A DNA stretch of 64,000 nucleotides from Neobacillus driksii (GCF_013409995.1 NZ_JACCBX010000009.1:1-64000); one strand, 5' to 3'; numbered from the stretch's first letter, positions 16,908 to 25,661 are shown. Notes: a model not told the origin generated them from the sequence alone. A program made the numbers and translations.

Positions 16908-17401
16908 AAATAGAACCAGGATGGATTAATGATATAAATCTATCGTTTAAAGAACCCCTTGTTGCTTTAAAAAATGTCATGTACATCATTGTACACCATA
17001 CCGAGGAAATAGGTTGGGATATTAATAAGACCCATAGGTTTCATCAGGAACATCGTGGATGGAGTGGAATAGGATACAATTTTTTTATTGAGGAAAATGG
17101 TGAAATCATTAAAGGAAGAGGGTATCATGTTGGAGCACACGCCTATTCATATAACCAAAAATCAATTGGTATATGTTTAGCTGGAAATTTTGATATTCAT
17201 ATTCCCTCAATAGAGCAGCTAAAATCATTGAGTAAACTCTGCATTTTCCTTTTGGAACAATATAATTTATCAACTACTCAGATTCTTGGACATCGTGAAT
17301 TAAAAAGTACCGCAAAAAGTTGTCCAGGTAAAAACCTTAATATGGACCAAATCAGAGAATCTATTAAAATTCAGTGGTTAAAATATAAAGGTAAAAAGTA
17401 A
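16904..17401 (+). CDS. PGRP-type N-acetylmuramoyl-L-alanine amidase
   Basis: A 165-aa Amidase_2/PGRP-fold enzyme that cleaves the MurNAc-L-Ala bond of peptidoglycan. Likely zinc ligands are His31 or His32 (IIVHHTE), His130 (GHREL) and Cys140 (SCPGK). Other family stretches are GWSGIGYNFFI and SIGICLAGNF. No signal peptide or wall-binding repeat is visible, so it may act in the cytoplasm, be released by lysis, or be exported another way. It overlaps the PP2C gene by 4 bases. Confidence 0.85.
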   Translation: MKIEPGWINDINLSFKEPLVALKNVMYIIVHHTEEIGWDINKTHRFHQEHRGWSGIGYNFFIEENGEIIKGRGYHVGAHAYSYNQKSIGICLAGNFDIHIPSIEQLKSLSKLCIFLLEQYNLSTTQILGHRELKSTAKSCPGKNLNMDQIRESIKIQWLKYKGKK

Positions 17402-17470
17402 TGTCATTCAAAAAACATTATAGGTTCTTTAAAAATGTGAAGCTTCGAGGCATTAATAAAATAGAAATTA

Positions 17471-17505
17471 AAAACCAAGATGTATTTTAAGTACATCTTG
17501 GTTTT
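17471..17505. terminator. Bidirectional terminator between amidase and NUDIX genes
   Basis: AAAACCAAGATGTA and its exact complement form a 14-bp stem with a 7-nt loop, A-rich before and T-rich after. It serves the amidase gene and possibly the convergent NUDIX gene. Confidence 0.8.
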
Positions 17506-17540
17506 TAACATTTAGTGATTAAAAAAAGGTGGTACCTTAA

Positions 17541-18158
17541 CTAATCAAAATAAACAGCTTGATCGGGATTTTTTAAGTATTTAAATGCCATTTCAATTTG
17601 TGATTTTGTATTCCGAGCCGTAGACAGAGGTGGCAGTTCGTTTTCAGCAAAGAACTTCACTTCACTTGTCTCAATTCCAAAAGCTGGCTGCCCGCCAATT
17701 ATTTCACATTGTATAAATATTTTATAAACATGATAAGCAGACGGAGGGTGTGGGTGGCACTTTTTATCGGTTACCGCTATTACTCTGATCGGTTTCACAG
17801 TATATCCCGCTTCTTCTTTTACTTCCTTAACAGCGACCTCACCTGGGGTATGTCCAATGTCAGCCCAGCCGCCAGGTAATGCCCAATTCCCATCGCTATT
17901 TTCACGGACCATCAGAATTTTATCATCCTTAAAGACAACGGCCCTAATATCCACCTTAGGAGTTGGATAACCAGTTTCACTTGCAAATAAATCTTTGATT
18001 ACTGGCCTGTCCATGTCTGTGTAATGCGCTAAAATGTCAACACTAATATTTCTTATTAATTCAAATCTCTCCAAGTCATAAACATCTTTTGAATACGTTA
18101 ATCCCGCCTGCGCAATGGATTGAAGCTGTTTCGCCCAATCCAGCCAATTCGGTTCCAA
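17541..18158 (-). CDS. NUDIX hydrolase with N-terminal Nudix_N-type domain
   Basis: About 205 aa. The first 60 residues (WLDWAKQLQSIAQAGLTYSKD) form the helical N-terminal domain of YjhB-type NUDIX proteins. The Nudix box follows as GGWADIGHTPGEVAVKEVKEEAG-like sequence near residues 95-117, with the EVKEEAG core intact. Relatives hydrolyse nucleoside-diphosphate derivatives such as ADP-ribose or CDP-choline; the substrate here is not known. The TTG at 18158 is preferred: GGTGGTG lies 6 bases upstream and the protein then starts MEPNWLDWAK. A GTG at 18170 is the alternative start. Confidence 0.8.
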   Translation of the reverse strand: MEPNWLDWAKQLQSIAQAGLTYSKDVYDLERFELIRNISVDILAHYTDMDRPVIKDLFASETGYPTPKVDIRAVVFKDDKILMVRENSDGNWALPGGWADIGHTPGEVAVKEVKEEAGYTVKPIRVIAVTDKKCHPHPPSAYHVYKIFIQCEIIGGQPAFGIETSEVKFFAENELPPLSTARNTKSQIEMAFKYLKNPDQAVYFD

Positions 18159-18282
18159 TATCAACACCACCAGCTTGTCTAATAATATTTGCTATTACCA
18201 TATATATGAATCAAGCAAAAATTTGCTACTACTTTTTGAACTAAGTCTTCATTTAATGGTTTAAGTTGCTAATGCATTACTT

Positions 18283-18330
18283 TTGACAATTGCTTTAAAT
18301 GTGAGTAAGGTAACCTAGTAAGGTACTAGG
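18283..18330 (+). promoter_or_regulatory. Promoter and inverted-repeat operator of the nitroreductase gene
   Basis: TTGACA (18283-18288), a 17-bp spacer and TAAGGT (18306-18311) fit a sigma-A promoter. CCTAGT-N5-ACTAGG at 18314-18330 is an inverted repeat just downstream, where a repressor could block transcription. Related nitroreductases are often under HxlR/MarR-type repressors; no such gene is adjacent. Confidence 0.45.
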
Positions 18331-18434
18331 ATTAGTGGAAGATGTATCTTTTTATTATTTTTTAATGAGATTTTCTTAAAATGTTCAAAGTATAGTTGAA
18401 CGAAACGATCAAGATGTTACTAGGAGGAATTATA

Positions 18435-19103
18435 ATGTCAAACTCTCAAACTATAGAAAAGATTGAACAGCAAATGTTTTTAGATGTTATTCGTGAACGT
18501 CGATCTGTTCGTGCATACGATCCAACCGTAAAGATTTCACGCGAAGAAATGACTGAAATACTTGAACTGGCAACGTTGGCTCCTTCGTCTTCGAACCTAC
18601 AGCCATGGCGTTTTCTCGTCATTGATAAACCCGAGTTAAAGGAAAAGCTTTTGCCTATCGCGTTTAACCAACAGCAAGTAGTGGAAGCTTCTGCCGTTAT
18701 TGCGGTACTTGGCGATGTGGAAAGCTACAAAAAAGCTGAAAAAATTTATGGACAGGCTGCTGATGCAGGTTTTATGCCAAGAGATACGGCTAAATCATTC
18801 ATTGAACGAACAGTTGGCATGTACTCGAGCTTGCCTCCTGAAACGGCTCGCCAAATCGTATTTACAGATGGTGGACTAATATCGATGCAACTCATGCTTG
18901 TCGCACGATCCAAAGGGTACGACACTGTTCCAATGGGAGGATACGATAAAGCGAAGTTTGTTGAAGCGTTCGGAATTTCTGAACAGTTTGTGCCAGTCAT
19001 GCTTATTGCTATTGGTAAAGCAACGAAACCAGGACATCCTACTACACGACTTCCTATTGAGGATGTAGCGTTCTTTAACGAAATGCCTTCAGATAAAGAA
19101 TGA
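18435..19103 (+). CDS. Nitroreductase family protein
   Basis: A 222-aa FMN-dependent NAD(P)H oxidoreductase of the nitroreductase fold. It has the N-terminal RRSVRAYDP motif, LATLAPSSSNLQPWRF for FMN binding, a central IVFTDGGLISMQLML segment and the C-terminal IAIGKAT. Such enzymes reduce quinones, nitroaromatics or other electrophiles. AGGAGG sits 8 bases before the ATG at 18435; an earlier TTG lacks this. It is monocistronic with its own terminator. Confidence 0.87.
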   Translation: MSNSQTIEKIEQQMFLDVIRERRSVRAYDPTVKISREEMTEILELATLAPSSSNLQPWRFLVIDKPELKEKLLPIAFNQQQVVEASAVIAVLGDVESYKKAEKIYGQAADAGFMPRDTAKSFIERTVGMYSSLPPETARQIVFTDGGLISMQLMLVARSKGYDTVPMGGYDKAKFVEAFGISEQFVPVMLIAIGKATKPGHPTTRLPIEDVAFFNEMPSDKE

Positions 19104-19123
19104 TAGAATAAAAAGATTAGCAT

Positions 19124-19152
19124 AAACCCCGTTCTTTCTTAGAACGGGGTTT
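19124..19152. terminator. Terminator between nitroreductase and FkbM genes
   Basis: AAACCCCGTTCT and its exact complement form a 12-bp stem with a 5-nt loop followed by TTATATG. It lies between convergent genes and can serve both. Confidence 0.8.
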
Positions 19153-19202
19153 TATATGTTTACCATTAACAACACCAGTCATAAGCTCTGTGCATATAAA
19201 CA

Positions 19203-20138
19203 TTAAGAAGCTGAAGTAAGCTTTATTAAATCTATATGCTTTTTTACATTCTTCACTAAAATTATATCTGTATGAACATATTTTGACCTGAAAAGTTTAT
19301 GTAATTCGGAGAGAGTTAATTGACTTCCATTTACTAGCTCATTTTTGATATAAATGTATACTGAAAAATGTTGATGTAAAAACCGCAAAAAGTCATTTAC
19401 ATTCACTCCAGACTTTTCTATATACTCACTATTAAACTCAACAAAACCTAAAGCTGAAGCACTTTGCTGAATTAGTTCTGTCATTCCTTTTAAAACAAAC
19501 GCTTCATAACCCTCGACATCAACTTTAAATAAAATATTTTTGTTCGTAAAATCTTTTTCGATTATTGAATCAATCGTTACTGAGCTAACGGTTGTTTGTT
19601 CAGTCATATCATGTGCAGGACGATAGGCTGCAGAAGATGTACCAGACCAATGTTTGTCTACATAAAACGTTTTTTCTTCTGCTTTATCAGCAGCAAAAAC
19701 ATTAAAGATTTTTATTTGCTCTTTATTTCGATGAACTTCTTTTGATTGATGAAGATACTTTAACAATTCTCGATTCGCTTCGATTCCAAATATTTGTGTA
19801 TGGTTAGGATAATTTGTCGAGAAAATACATTCTCCATAGTTTACGCCAACATCAATTACCAAATCTGGTGAATATTCATTCACAGCTTTAATCCAAAAAT
19901 TTGTCAAACGTTTCTGAGTCGTCCCATTGCTGATCAACAATGCTCTACCCCGATTTTCTTCTGAATTGACAAAAATCGTATTGGAGGAAGGCAGCACAAT
20001 TTTATTTGGAATTTTACTAGTATTCAAGGTCTTGTATTTAAGAAATATCCCTAAATCAATTAAAAACTTCCATATCTTCGGATAATTTTCCCACATTTTT
20101 AAAATGAAAGTTTTTCCCCCAGAAGCTCTCGTGTTCAT
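19203..20138 (-). CDS. FkbM family methyltransferase
   Basis: A 311-aa S-adenosylmethionine-dependent methyltransferase. The SAM-binding start is DLVIDVGVNYGE (about 92-103) and the diagnostic FkbM stretch is FKVDVEGYEAFVLKGM near residue 205. The N-terminal 85 residues have no recognised domain. FkbM enzymes O-methylate sugars or secondary metabolites; no glycosyltransferase or biosynthetic gene is adjacent, so the acceptor is unknown. A G-rich GGGGGGAAAA site precedes the ATG at 20138. Confidence 0.8.
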   Translation of the reverse strand: MNTRASGGKTFILKMWENYPKIWKFLIDLGIFLKYKTLNTSKIPNKIVLPSSNTIFVNSEENRGRALLISNGTTQKRLTNFWIKAVNEYSPDLVIDVGVNYGECIFSTNYPNHTQIFGIEANRELLKYLHQSKEVHRNKEQIKIFNVFAADKAEEKTFYVDKHWSGTSSAAYRPAHDMTEQTTVSSVTIDSIIEKDFTNKNILFKVDVEGYEAFVLKGMTELIQQSASALGFVEFNSEYIEKSGVNVNDFLRFLHQHFSVYIYIKNELVNGSQLTLSELHKLFRSKYVHTDIILVKNVKKHIDLIKLTSAS

Positions 20139-20361
20139 CGTTTTCCCCCCTGTATATGTAAATAACTACATTAAAAGAATTTTCTTTAATATTTAAAAAT
20201 TCCTTCACAGTTCAGAAAGATTAACAATAAATTTACATTTATATGTTAGCCTTATCGTAAGTCAACCTGAAGTCTTAGATGAAATTAAAGCGAAGGACTG
20301 TTAAATGAAAACCCGATTATTTGTATAGTTATAATTAAGAACTTGAAAAGAGAGGTGACGT

Positions 20362-22668
20362 ATGTATTTTAGAATAATTCGCAATGATATTTTAAGGAGC
20401 AAAGTGATAACTCTGACAACAATGATATTTGTCTCTGCCGCAGCAATGCTTGTTTCGCTCGCAGCGATACTCATAATCAATCTTTCAGGCGCGCTAGATA
20501 CTCTTATGACACAGGCAAAAACTCCGCATTTTATGCAAATGCATTCCGGTGAAATTGATACTGCTCGACTTAAATCCTTTGCAGAACAACATAAAAACGT
20601 CGAAGAATATCAGGTAGTTGAGTTTCTAGGCATGGACGGCTCGGAGATTATTTTAGGAGATCATTCACTATCGAATAGTGTTCAGGATAACGGTTTTAGC
20701 GTACAAAACGAAAAATTCGATTATCTTCTGGATCTAAACGGGAACATCATCAACGTATCTGACGGCGAGCTTTATGTTCCAGTAACCTATATGAAGGAAA
20801 AGACCACATCCATCGGTGAAAAAGCCATAATTAACGGGAAGGAATTTACCGTTGCTGGATTTCTCCGTGATTCGACTATGAATTCCTCGTTATCTGCTTC
20901 AAAAAGATTTCTTGTAAGCAGCAATGATTTCGCTGAAATAAAAGACCTTGGAAGTATCGAGTATCTCATTGAGTTTAGACTAAAAGATTTTTCAGAGATA
21001 GGCGAATTTGAAACAGCTTATGCCTCCGCAGGACTTGAAGCAAACGGACCAAGTGTTACCTATACACTTTTCAAAACAATGAATGCCATTTCAGACGGAA
21101 TGATGATTGCTGTGATCCTTCTTGTAAGCGCACTTGTCGTTACGATTGCATTTATGTGCATACGCTTTACGCTCCTTGCGAAAATCGAAGATGACTACCG
21201 TGAAATTGGTGTTATGAAAGCAATAGGGCTTCGTATTTCCGACATAAAGAAGATTTACCTTGCGAAATACGCTAGCTTAGCAGCGGCAGGTAGTATTCTT
21301 GGGTTTATTTTTTCGCTTATGTTCCAAGGCATGCTACTTGAAAATATACGGCTTTATATGGGCGAGGACGAAAATACTTCACTTGCTGTGAGTGTAGGAC
21401 TTATTGGCATCCTGCTGGTATTTATTTCTATTGTTGCATTTGTCAACGTTGTTTTGAATCGCTTTCGGAAAATATCCGCTGCACAAGCAATACGCTTCGG
21501 TTCTTCTCAGGAAATGAAACCCGGTGCTAAGCATTTTTCCTTAAGTAATAACAACTTATTTACCACTAATATTTTTCTGGGGATTAAGGATGTTCTTGCA
21601 AGAAAAAAACTTTACGCCACAAGCTTGGTGGTCCTGATCATTTCTGCATTTATCATGATTGTTCCCCAAAACCTCTATAACACGATTTCCTCAAAAAGCT
21701 TCATTCAATATATGGGGATTGGAGATTACGATTTACGAATTCAAACTAGTAGCTCTGCCAAAACCGATGATATTGTGACATTGATAGACAGCGACAGTGA
21801 TATATCAAGGTATGCTGTTCTAACAACTAAGACTTTCAAACTAAAAACGAGTAACGAGTCAGAGGAAAATATAAAAGTTGAACTCGGCGATCATTCTGCA
21901 TTTCCGATAGAGTATTCTGAGGGTAGTGCACCTTCCCGTGATAATGAAATCGCACTGTCGACGATAAACGCCGATGAGTTGAACAAAAAGGTCGGTGATG
22001 TCATTACGATGGTGATTGAAGGGAAGGAGAAAGATCTAACCGTATCTGGAATTTACTCTGACGTTACGAACGGCGGCAAAACTGCAAAGGCTGTATTTAT
22101 CGACAATTCGGCAAAGGCCATGTGGACCATCGTCTGTGTTGAACTTTATAATAAATCCCTTGTTGAAAGCAAGGTTTCAGGATTTTCGAACAAATTTGAT
22201 TTTGCAAAGACTTCAGACATAGATGAATTTGTTTCTCAGACACTAGGTTCGACAATAAGTTCTATCGAAATGGCTTCCTACGCTTCTATTGTCGTTGCTC
22301 TGGTTATTACAGTGCTAGTTACACTATTGTTCATGAAAATGCTTGTTGCAAAGGACAGATATTCCATTGTCATAATGAAGGCCATCGGTTTTACAATTTC
22401 GGATATAAGAGCGCAGTATTTTTCTCGTTCGGTTTTCGTACTGATTGTCGGAATTTTTCTCGGTACGCTTCTCGCTAACACTCTTGGAGAGGTACTTGCA
22501 GGCGTGCTTATTTCTTCGTTTGGAGCGTCATCGTTTAATTTTAATGTTAATCCAATTACAGCGTATTTGCTTAGTCCGTTGATGATGATATTTGCAGTAC
22601 TTATCTCCACGATGATCGGCACATCGGGTACGGGAAAAATAAAAATATCCGAAAATATAAAGGGGTAA
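20362..22668 (+). CDS. ABC transporter permease, FtsX/MacB type, double domain
   Basis: A 768-aa membrane protein: N-terminal helix (about 15-40), external domain, three helices (about 245-355), another helix near 415-435, a second external domain, and three C-terminal helices. Each half carries the FtsX coupling motif (IGVMKAIGLRISDIKKIY and IVIMKAIGFTISDIRAQY). This is the layout of lantibiotic- or peptide-type exporters in Firmicutes. GAGAGGTGACGT precedes the ATG. It is followed two bases later by its ATPase gene. Codon use is richer in G/C third positions than nearby genes. Confidence 0.82.
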   Translation: MYFRIIRNDILRSKVITLTTMIFVSAAAMLVSLAAILIINLSGALDTLMTQAKTPHFMQMHSGEIDTARLKSFAEQHKNVEEYQVVEFLGMDGSEIILGDHSLSNSVQDNGFSVQNEKFDYLLDLNGNIINVSDGELYVPVTYMKEKTTSIGEKAIINGKEFTVAGFLRDSTMNSSLSASKRFLVSSNDFAEIKDLGSIEYLIEFRLKDFSEIGEFETAYASAGLEANGPSVTYTLFKTMNAISDGMMIAVILLVSALVVTIAFMCIRFTLLAKIEDDYREIGVMKAIGLRISDIKKIYLAKYASLAAAGSILGFIFSLMFQGMLLENIRLYMGEDENTSLAVSVGLIGILLVFISIVAFVNVVLNRFRKISAAQAIRFGSSQEMKPGAKHFSLSNNNLFTTNIFLGIKDVLARKKLYATSLVVLIISAFIMIVPQNLYNTISSKSFIQYMGIGDYDLRIQTSSSAKTDDIVTLIDSDSDISRYAVLTTKTFKLKTSNESEENIKVELGDHSAFPIEYSEGSAPSRDNEIALSTINADELNKKVGDVITMVIEGKEKDLTVSGIYSDVTNGGKTAKAVFIDNSAKAMWTIVCVELYNKSLVESKVSGFSNKFDFAKTSDIDEFVSQTLGSTISSIEMASYASIVVALVITVLVTLLFMKMLVAKDRYSIVIMKAIGFTISDIRAQYFSRSVFVLIVGIFLGTLLANTLGEVLAGVLISSFGASSFNFNVNPITAYLLSPLMMIFAVLISTMIGTSGTGKIKISENIKG

Positions 22669-22669
22669 G

Positions 22670-23431
22670 ATGATGAAGAAAATGATTATCGGTAAAAATA
22701 TTGTAAAATCATACGGCAATGGTGATGAACAGCGCAATGTTCTTGATGGAGTATCTGTTGAAATAAACGAGGGTGAGTTTGTTTCAGTAATGGGCCCTTC
22801 GGGGTCGGGAAAATCGACACTAATGTTTTCGCTGAGCGGAATGGACGGAATAGACAGGGGGAAGATTGTTTTTGAGGGCATGGATATATCGGCGGTCGGG
22901 GATAATGAACTTTCAAATATACGTAGAACAAAAATGGGGTTTGTTTTTCAACAGCCGACTATGTTAAAAAATCTAAATATCCTTGACAACATCATTCTTC
23001 CGTCAATGCGCGGCAATAGGAAGAACACCGCAAAAATTACCGAGAAGGCAAGAGCGCTTATGAAAAGGGTAGGAATTGCAGGTCTTGAAAAGCGCGACAT
23101 TATACAGGTTTCAGGAGGTCAGCTTCAGCGTGCGGGAATATGCCGCGCACTTATGAACAACCCGAAAATCATCTTCGGCGACGAGCCTACAGGCGCGCTT
23201 AACTCAAAATCAGCGCACGAGATTATGGACATATTTTCCGAAATCAACGCAAACGGTACTGCATGTATGCTTGTAACTCACGACGCAAAGATTGCGGCGC
23301 GGACGGAGCGTATTATGTTTATGCGTGACGGAAAAATCGTGAGTGAGCTGAAACTTCCGAAGTTTGATGGAAAAGATATTGATGGCAGAGTGGAAACTGT
23401 AACAGTGAAAATGAGAGATATAGGAATATGA
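22670..23431 (+). CDS. ABC transporter ATP-binding protein (MacB/LolD type)
   Basis: A 253-aa ATPase with Walker A GPSGSGKST near residue 43, Q-loop FVFQQPTML, signature VSGGQLQRAGICRALM, Walker B IIFGDEPTGALNS and H-loop VTHDAK. It energises the preceding permease. The start ATG 22670 (or 22673) follows AGGGGT and nearly touches the permease stop. The middle of the gene has CG-rich codons (gcgcgac, gcggcgcgg) unlike its surroundings, hinting that the pair was acquired. No two-component system or immunity gene is attached. Confidence 0.85.
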   Translation: MMKKMIIGKNIVKSYGNGDEQRNVLDGVSVEINEGEFVSVMGPSGSGKSTLMFSLSGMDGIDRGKIVFEGMDISAVGDNELSNIRRTKMGFVFQQPTMLKNLNILDNIILPSMRGNRKNTAKITEKARALMKRVGIAGLEKRDIIQVSGGQLQRAGICRALMNNPKIIFGDEPTGALNSKSAHEIMDIFSEINANGTACMLVTHDAKIAARTERIMFMRDGKIVSELKLPKFDGKDIDGRVETVTVKMRDIGI

Positions 23432-23473
23432 TTTATATGAAGTATTTTGATAGAAGGCATTGGGGGGAGCTTT

Positions 23474-23770
23474 ATGATGATACTACAATATTTAAATTTA
23501 GCTGTTAGGTTCCTATTAGAATTATGTGCTTTAGCAGCAGTTGGATATTGGGGGTTTCGAACTGGGAATGGAATGATAAAGTGGGTGTTAGGAATTGGGA
23601 CTCCTATTTTCCTGGCAATGATATGGGGAGTATTCGGATCACCGAAAGCAATGATTGTGGTTCCAACGCCATTGCATATTTTCATAGAAATCATTGTGTT
23701 TGGGATACCTGCAATTGCATTATACGCTGCAGGGAAATCCCAGCTTGCTTGGATTTATGGAATATTGTAG
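23474..23770 (+). CDS. YrdB family (DUF2568) membrane protein, tail frameshifted
   Basis: About 98 aa with three to four hydrophobic segments and the YrdB/DUF2568 pattern LNLAVRFLLELCALAAVGYWGF, GVFGSPKA and a Pro/Leu-rich second half. The function is unknown. The frame stops at LAWIYGIL. The next frame continues as NIVVINRLLMFLWKQ and stops at 23806-23808, the sort of ending expected for this family. A single-base deletion or sequencing error near 23755-23770 is likely. The ATG at 23474 has GGGGGGAG upstream. Confidence 0.65.
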   Translation: MMILQYLNLAVRFLLELCALAAVGYWGFRTGNGMIKWVLGIGTPIFLAMIWGVFGSPKAMIVVPTPLHIFIEIIVFGIPAIALYAAGKSQLAWIYGIL

Positions 23771-23808
23771 TGATAAATCGGCTGCTGATGTTTCTATGGA
23801 AACAATGA

Positions 23809-23960
23809 GCATATGTTCCGCATGATTGAGTTTCTCACGGTCTTGGATGAGGAGTTATATACTGCCAGAAGTATTACAAGGTCTCTGATTTAGCCGTTGG
23901 TGAATGTTTACATTCATAAAACAGTTGGTTTGTTTAATTCATAATTTTATAGATTGAGTA
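23809..23960. other. Gap after yrdB
   Basis: The only frame is a 23-codon ORF from the ATG at about 23822 (MIEFLTVLDEELYTARS and on) with no ribosome site and no recognised family. It may be a fragment. Otherwise nothing is seen before the terminator. Confidence 0.25.
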
Positions 23961-24002
23961 AAAGAATCCGGGTTACAACCATCGTAACCGGATTCTTTTT
24001 TT
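23961..24002 (+). terminator. Intrinsic terminator
   Basis: AAAGAATCCGGGTTAC and GTAACCGGATTCTTT pair with one bulged G around a 7-nt loop, followed by a run of T. It lies about 150 bases after yrdB and may serve that transcript. Confidence 0.75.
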
Positions 24003-24164
24003 GTGGGTAGTCAATGGTTCAAAGGAAGCATGAAACCCGTCCCATTGATTTCTAATATTTGTTGTCTTTTTGTATGGTGCCAAGCATGATAAAATGAATA
24101 ACTATATTACAAAGAGGGTATTATTTAGATTAAGATTTTACAATAGTAATAGGTGTGATAAATT

Positions 24165-25124
24165 ATGAGGAGAAAAAAAGCATCAGTGATGAATTTTTTT
24201 GGTATTTTGTTATTTGTGGGAGTCGTTTTATATTTACTTTTGCCTAAGAGTGATCCAGTAAAGATTGAAAGAGTGAAGGCTATTACTTCCTTTAATCAAG
24301 ACCAACCAGAAATAACTGAAGCCACAGTAACTGAAGATGCTACAGCTGATAAAGAAATACAAGCTGAACAGGAAGAAGAAACGGATAAACCTATAACGGA
24401 AGATATTAAAACTAAGGTCAGGGAAGTAGTGGAAATTGCCTTTGATTTTTTCAAAAATGATCAAAAGATTGTGGCAATCGGGGACTCTCTAACCGAAGGT
24501 GTTGGTGATGAAACAAAGAGTGGTGGTTATGTTGGAATCCTTAACCACACGTTTGAAGGCAATAACTTAAATATCTCCGTTGAAAACTTTGGTAAAAAAG
24601 GAAACCGGACAGATCAATTACTGAAAAGACTGGAAAAAGAAGACGTTGCTTCCACTATTAAAGAGGCTGATGTGGTTTTAATCACAATTGGTGCCAATGA
24701 CATTATGAATGTATTAAAAACCAACTTTATGAATGTTACGATGGAACCCTTTCAAGAGGAAAGGGTGAAATATATAGAGCGATTAGAGGCCATCTTTAGT
24801 AAAATCAATGAACTGAATCCAGATACTCAAATTTATTTAATTGGTTTTTACAATCCATTTGAACGGCATTTTGGTGAAATAAAAGAACTGGGCATGATTA
24901 TTGACAGTTGGAATGAGGCTGGAAAATCCCTTGCAGAAAAATATGATCATGTAAGGTATATTCCAACAAAAGACTTATTCAGTAATACTAACTTGGACTT
25001 ATTGGCAGAAGATGAATTTCATCCAAACACAACTGGTTACAAACTAATGGCCCAGCGAGTTTTAGAATACTTGGAAGAACCCAATAAAGAAACTGAGATT
25101 AACTCAGTAGAAGTTCCATCATAG
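24165..25124 (+). CDS. Membrane-anchored SGNH/GDSL hydrolase (YpmR-like)
   Basis: 319 aa. The N-terminus has one hydrophobic segment (about 10-26) after a basic start, so the protein is probably anchored and faces outside. A low-complexity Glu/Thr-rich stretch (about 40-90) follows, then the SGNH domain. Block I is GDSLTEG near residue 106, block III GAND near 177 and block V DEFHPN near 285. Such enzymes are esterases/lipases; the closest Bacillus relative by layout is YpmR. The substrate is unknown. It stands alone just before the glycine locus. Confidence 0.8.
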   Translation: MRRKKASVMNFFGILLFVGVVLYLLLPKSDPVKIERVKAITSFNQDQPEITEATVTEDATADKEIQAEQEEETDKPITEDIKTKVREVVEIAFDFFKNDQKIVAIGDSLTEGVGDETKSGGYVGILNHTFEGNNLNISVENFGKKGNRTDQLLKRLEKEDVASTIKEADVVLITIGANDIMNVLKTNFMNVTMEPFQEERVKYIERLEAIFSKINELNPDTQIYLIGFYNPFERHFGEIKELGMIIDSWNEAGKSLAEKYDHVRYIPTKDLFSNTNLDLLAEDEFHPNTTGYKLMAQRVLEYLEEPNKETEINSVEVPS

Positions 25125-25198
25125 TCAAAAAGAAGCAGAGGTTTCTAGGTGGTTTGTTACTGTGAATTTATAATAGTGTTTAAATTCAGAAAATTAGT

Positions 25199-25227
25199 TT
25201 GACATCTTGATATTGATAGACTAGTAT
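25199..25227 (+). promoter_or_regulatory. Sigma-A promoter of the glycine permease transcript
   Basis: TTGACA at 25199-25204, a 17-bp spacer and TAGTAT at 25222-25227. It sits about 30 bases upstream of the first glycine aptamer. Confidence 0.6.
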
Positions 25228-25255
25228 ATATTTAAATTCATATTAGCGGATGAAT

Positions 25256-25408
25256 ATTGTGGGAGAGACTAAACGCATTGTTTAGCACCGAAGGAGCAAG
25301 TCCCAAAAATGGGCTCAATCTCTCAGGTAAAAGGACCACAATAGGACGCGTCTCTGGAGAGCGCCATGTGCCACCAAAGGAGTTAAACTCTCAGGTAAAA
25401 GGACAGAG
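25256..25408 (+). promoter_or_regulatory. Tandem glycine riboswitch 1
   Basis: Two consecutive glycine aptamers. Aptamer 1 (25256-25342) opens with ATTGTGGGAGAGAC, contains CACCGAAGGAGCAA and CTCTCAGGTAAAAGGACC, and closes by pairing ATTGTGG with CCACAAT. Aptamer 2 (25343-25408) has CTCTGGAGAGCG, CCACCAAAGGAG and CTCTCAGGTAAAAGGACAGAG. These are the signature elements of the gcvT RNA family. It controls the amino-acid permease downstream through the terminator that follows; glycine normally turns such genes on. Confidence 0.93.
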
Positions 25409-25446
25409 GAAAATAGGGAAACGCCTATTTTTCTCTGTCCTTTTTT
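25397..25446 (+). terminator. Riboswitch expression-platform terminator 1
   Basis: AAAAGGACAGAG and CTCTGTCCTTTT pair, with an inner AAAATAGG/CCTATTTT stem, followed by a T-run. Its 5-prime arm overlaps the end of aptamer 2 (GGTAAAAGGACAG), so glycine binding can block it. Confidence 0.85.
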
Positions 25447-25568
25447 GTGGAGAAAAATAGAGAAAAACAGAAAAAGGAGGGTGCTAAAAGAGAAAATTTC
25501 TAGTTGGGGAGTCCATTTTTTTCAGTTTCCAATTGGGTTGATCTGGTTAACGATTTACTTTTTAAAAA

Positions 25569-25582
25569 TGTAAGCGCTTATT
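25569..25582 (+). promoter_or_regulatory. cre-like site
   Basis: TGTAAGCGCTTATT matches 12 of 14 positions of the CcpA consensus TGWNANCGNTNWCA. It lies between the riboswitch terminator and the permease gene, where it could act as a roadblock. The match is imperfect. Confidence 0.35.
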
Positions 25583-25661
25583 TCTGCAGGTTTGACTAAT
25601 GGTAAATTAAACTTTGATAGGGATATAACCTATCCTGGAAAAGAAGAAAGAGGGGATTCAT

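Noticed and set aside
20220..20301. Open frame without start ending in QPEVLDEIKAKDC before the ABC permease
   Set aside because: It has no start codon and no recognised domain. It could be a remnant of a regulator but cannot be supported.
23524..23808. Separate 94-aa ORF overlapping yrdB
   Set aside because: Only its last 15 codons look real, and these fit as the frameshifted end of yrdB rather than an independent gene.
25257..25460. 67-codon ORF over the first glycine riboswitch
   Set aside because: It lies entirely inside the riboswitch and its terminator; conserved RNA motifs explain the sequence.
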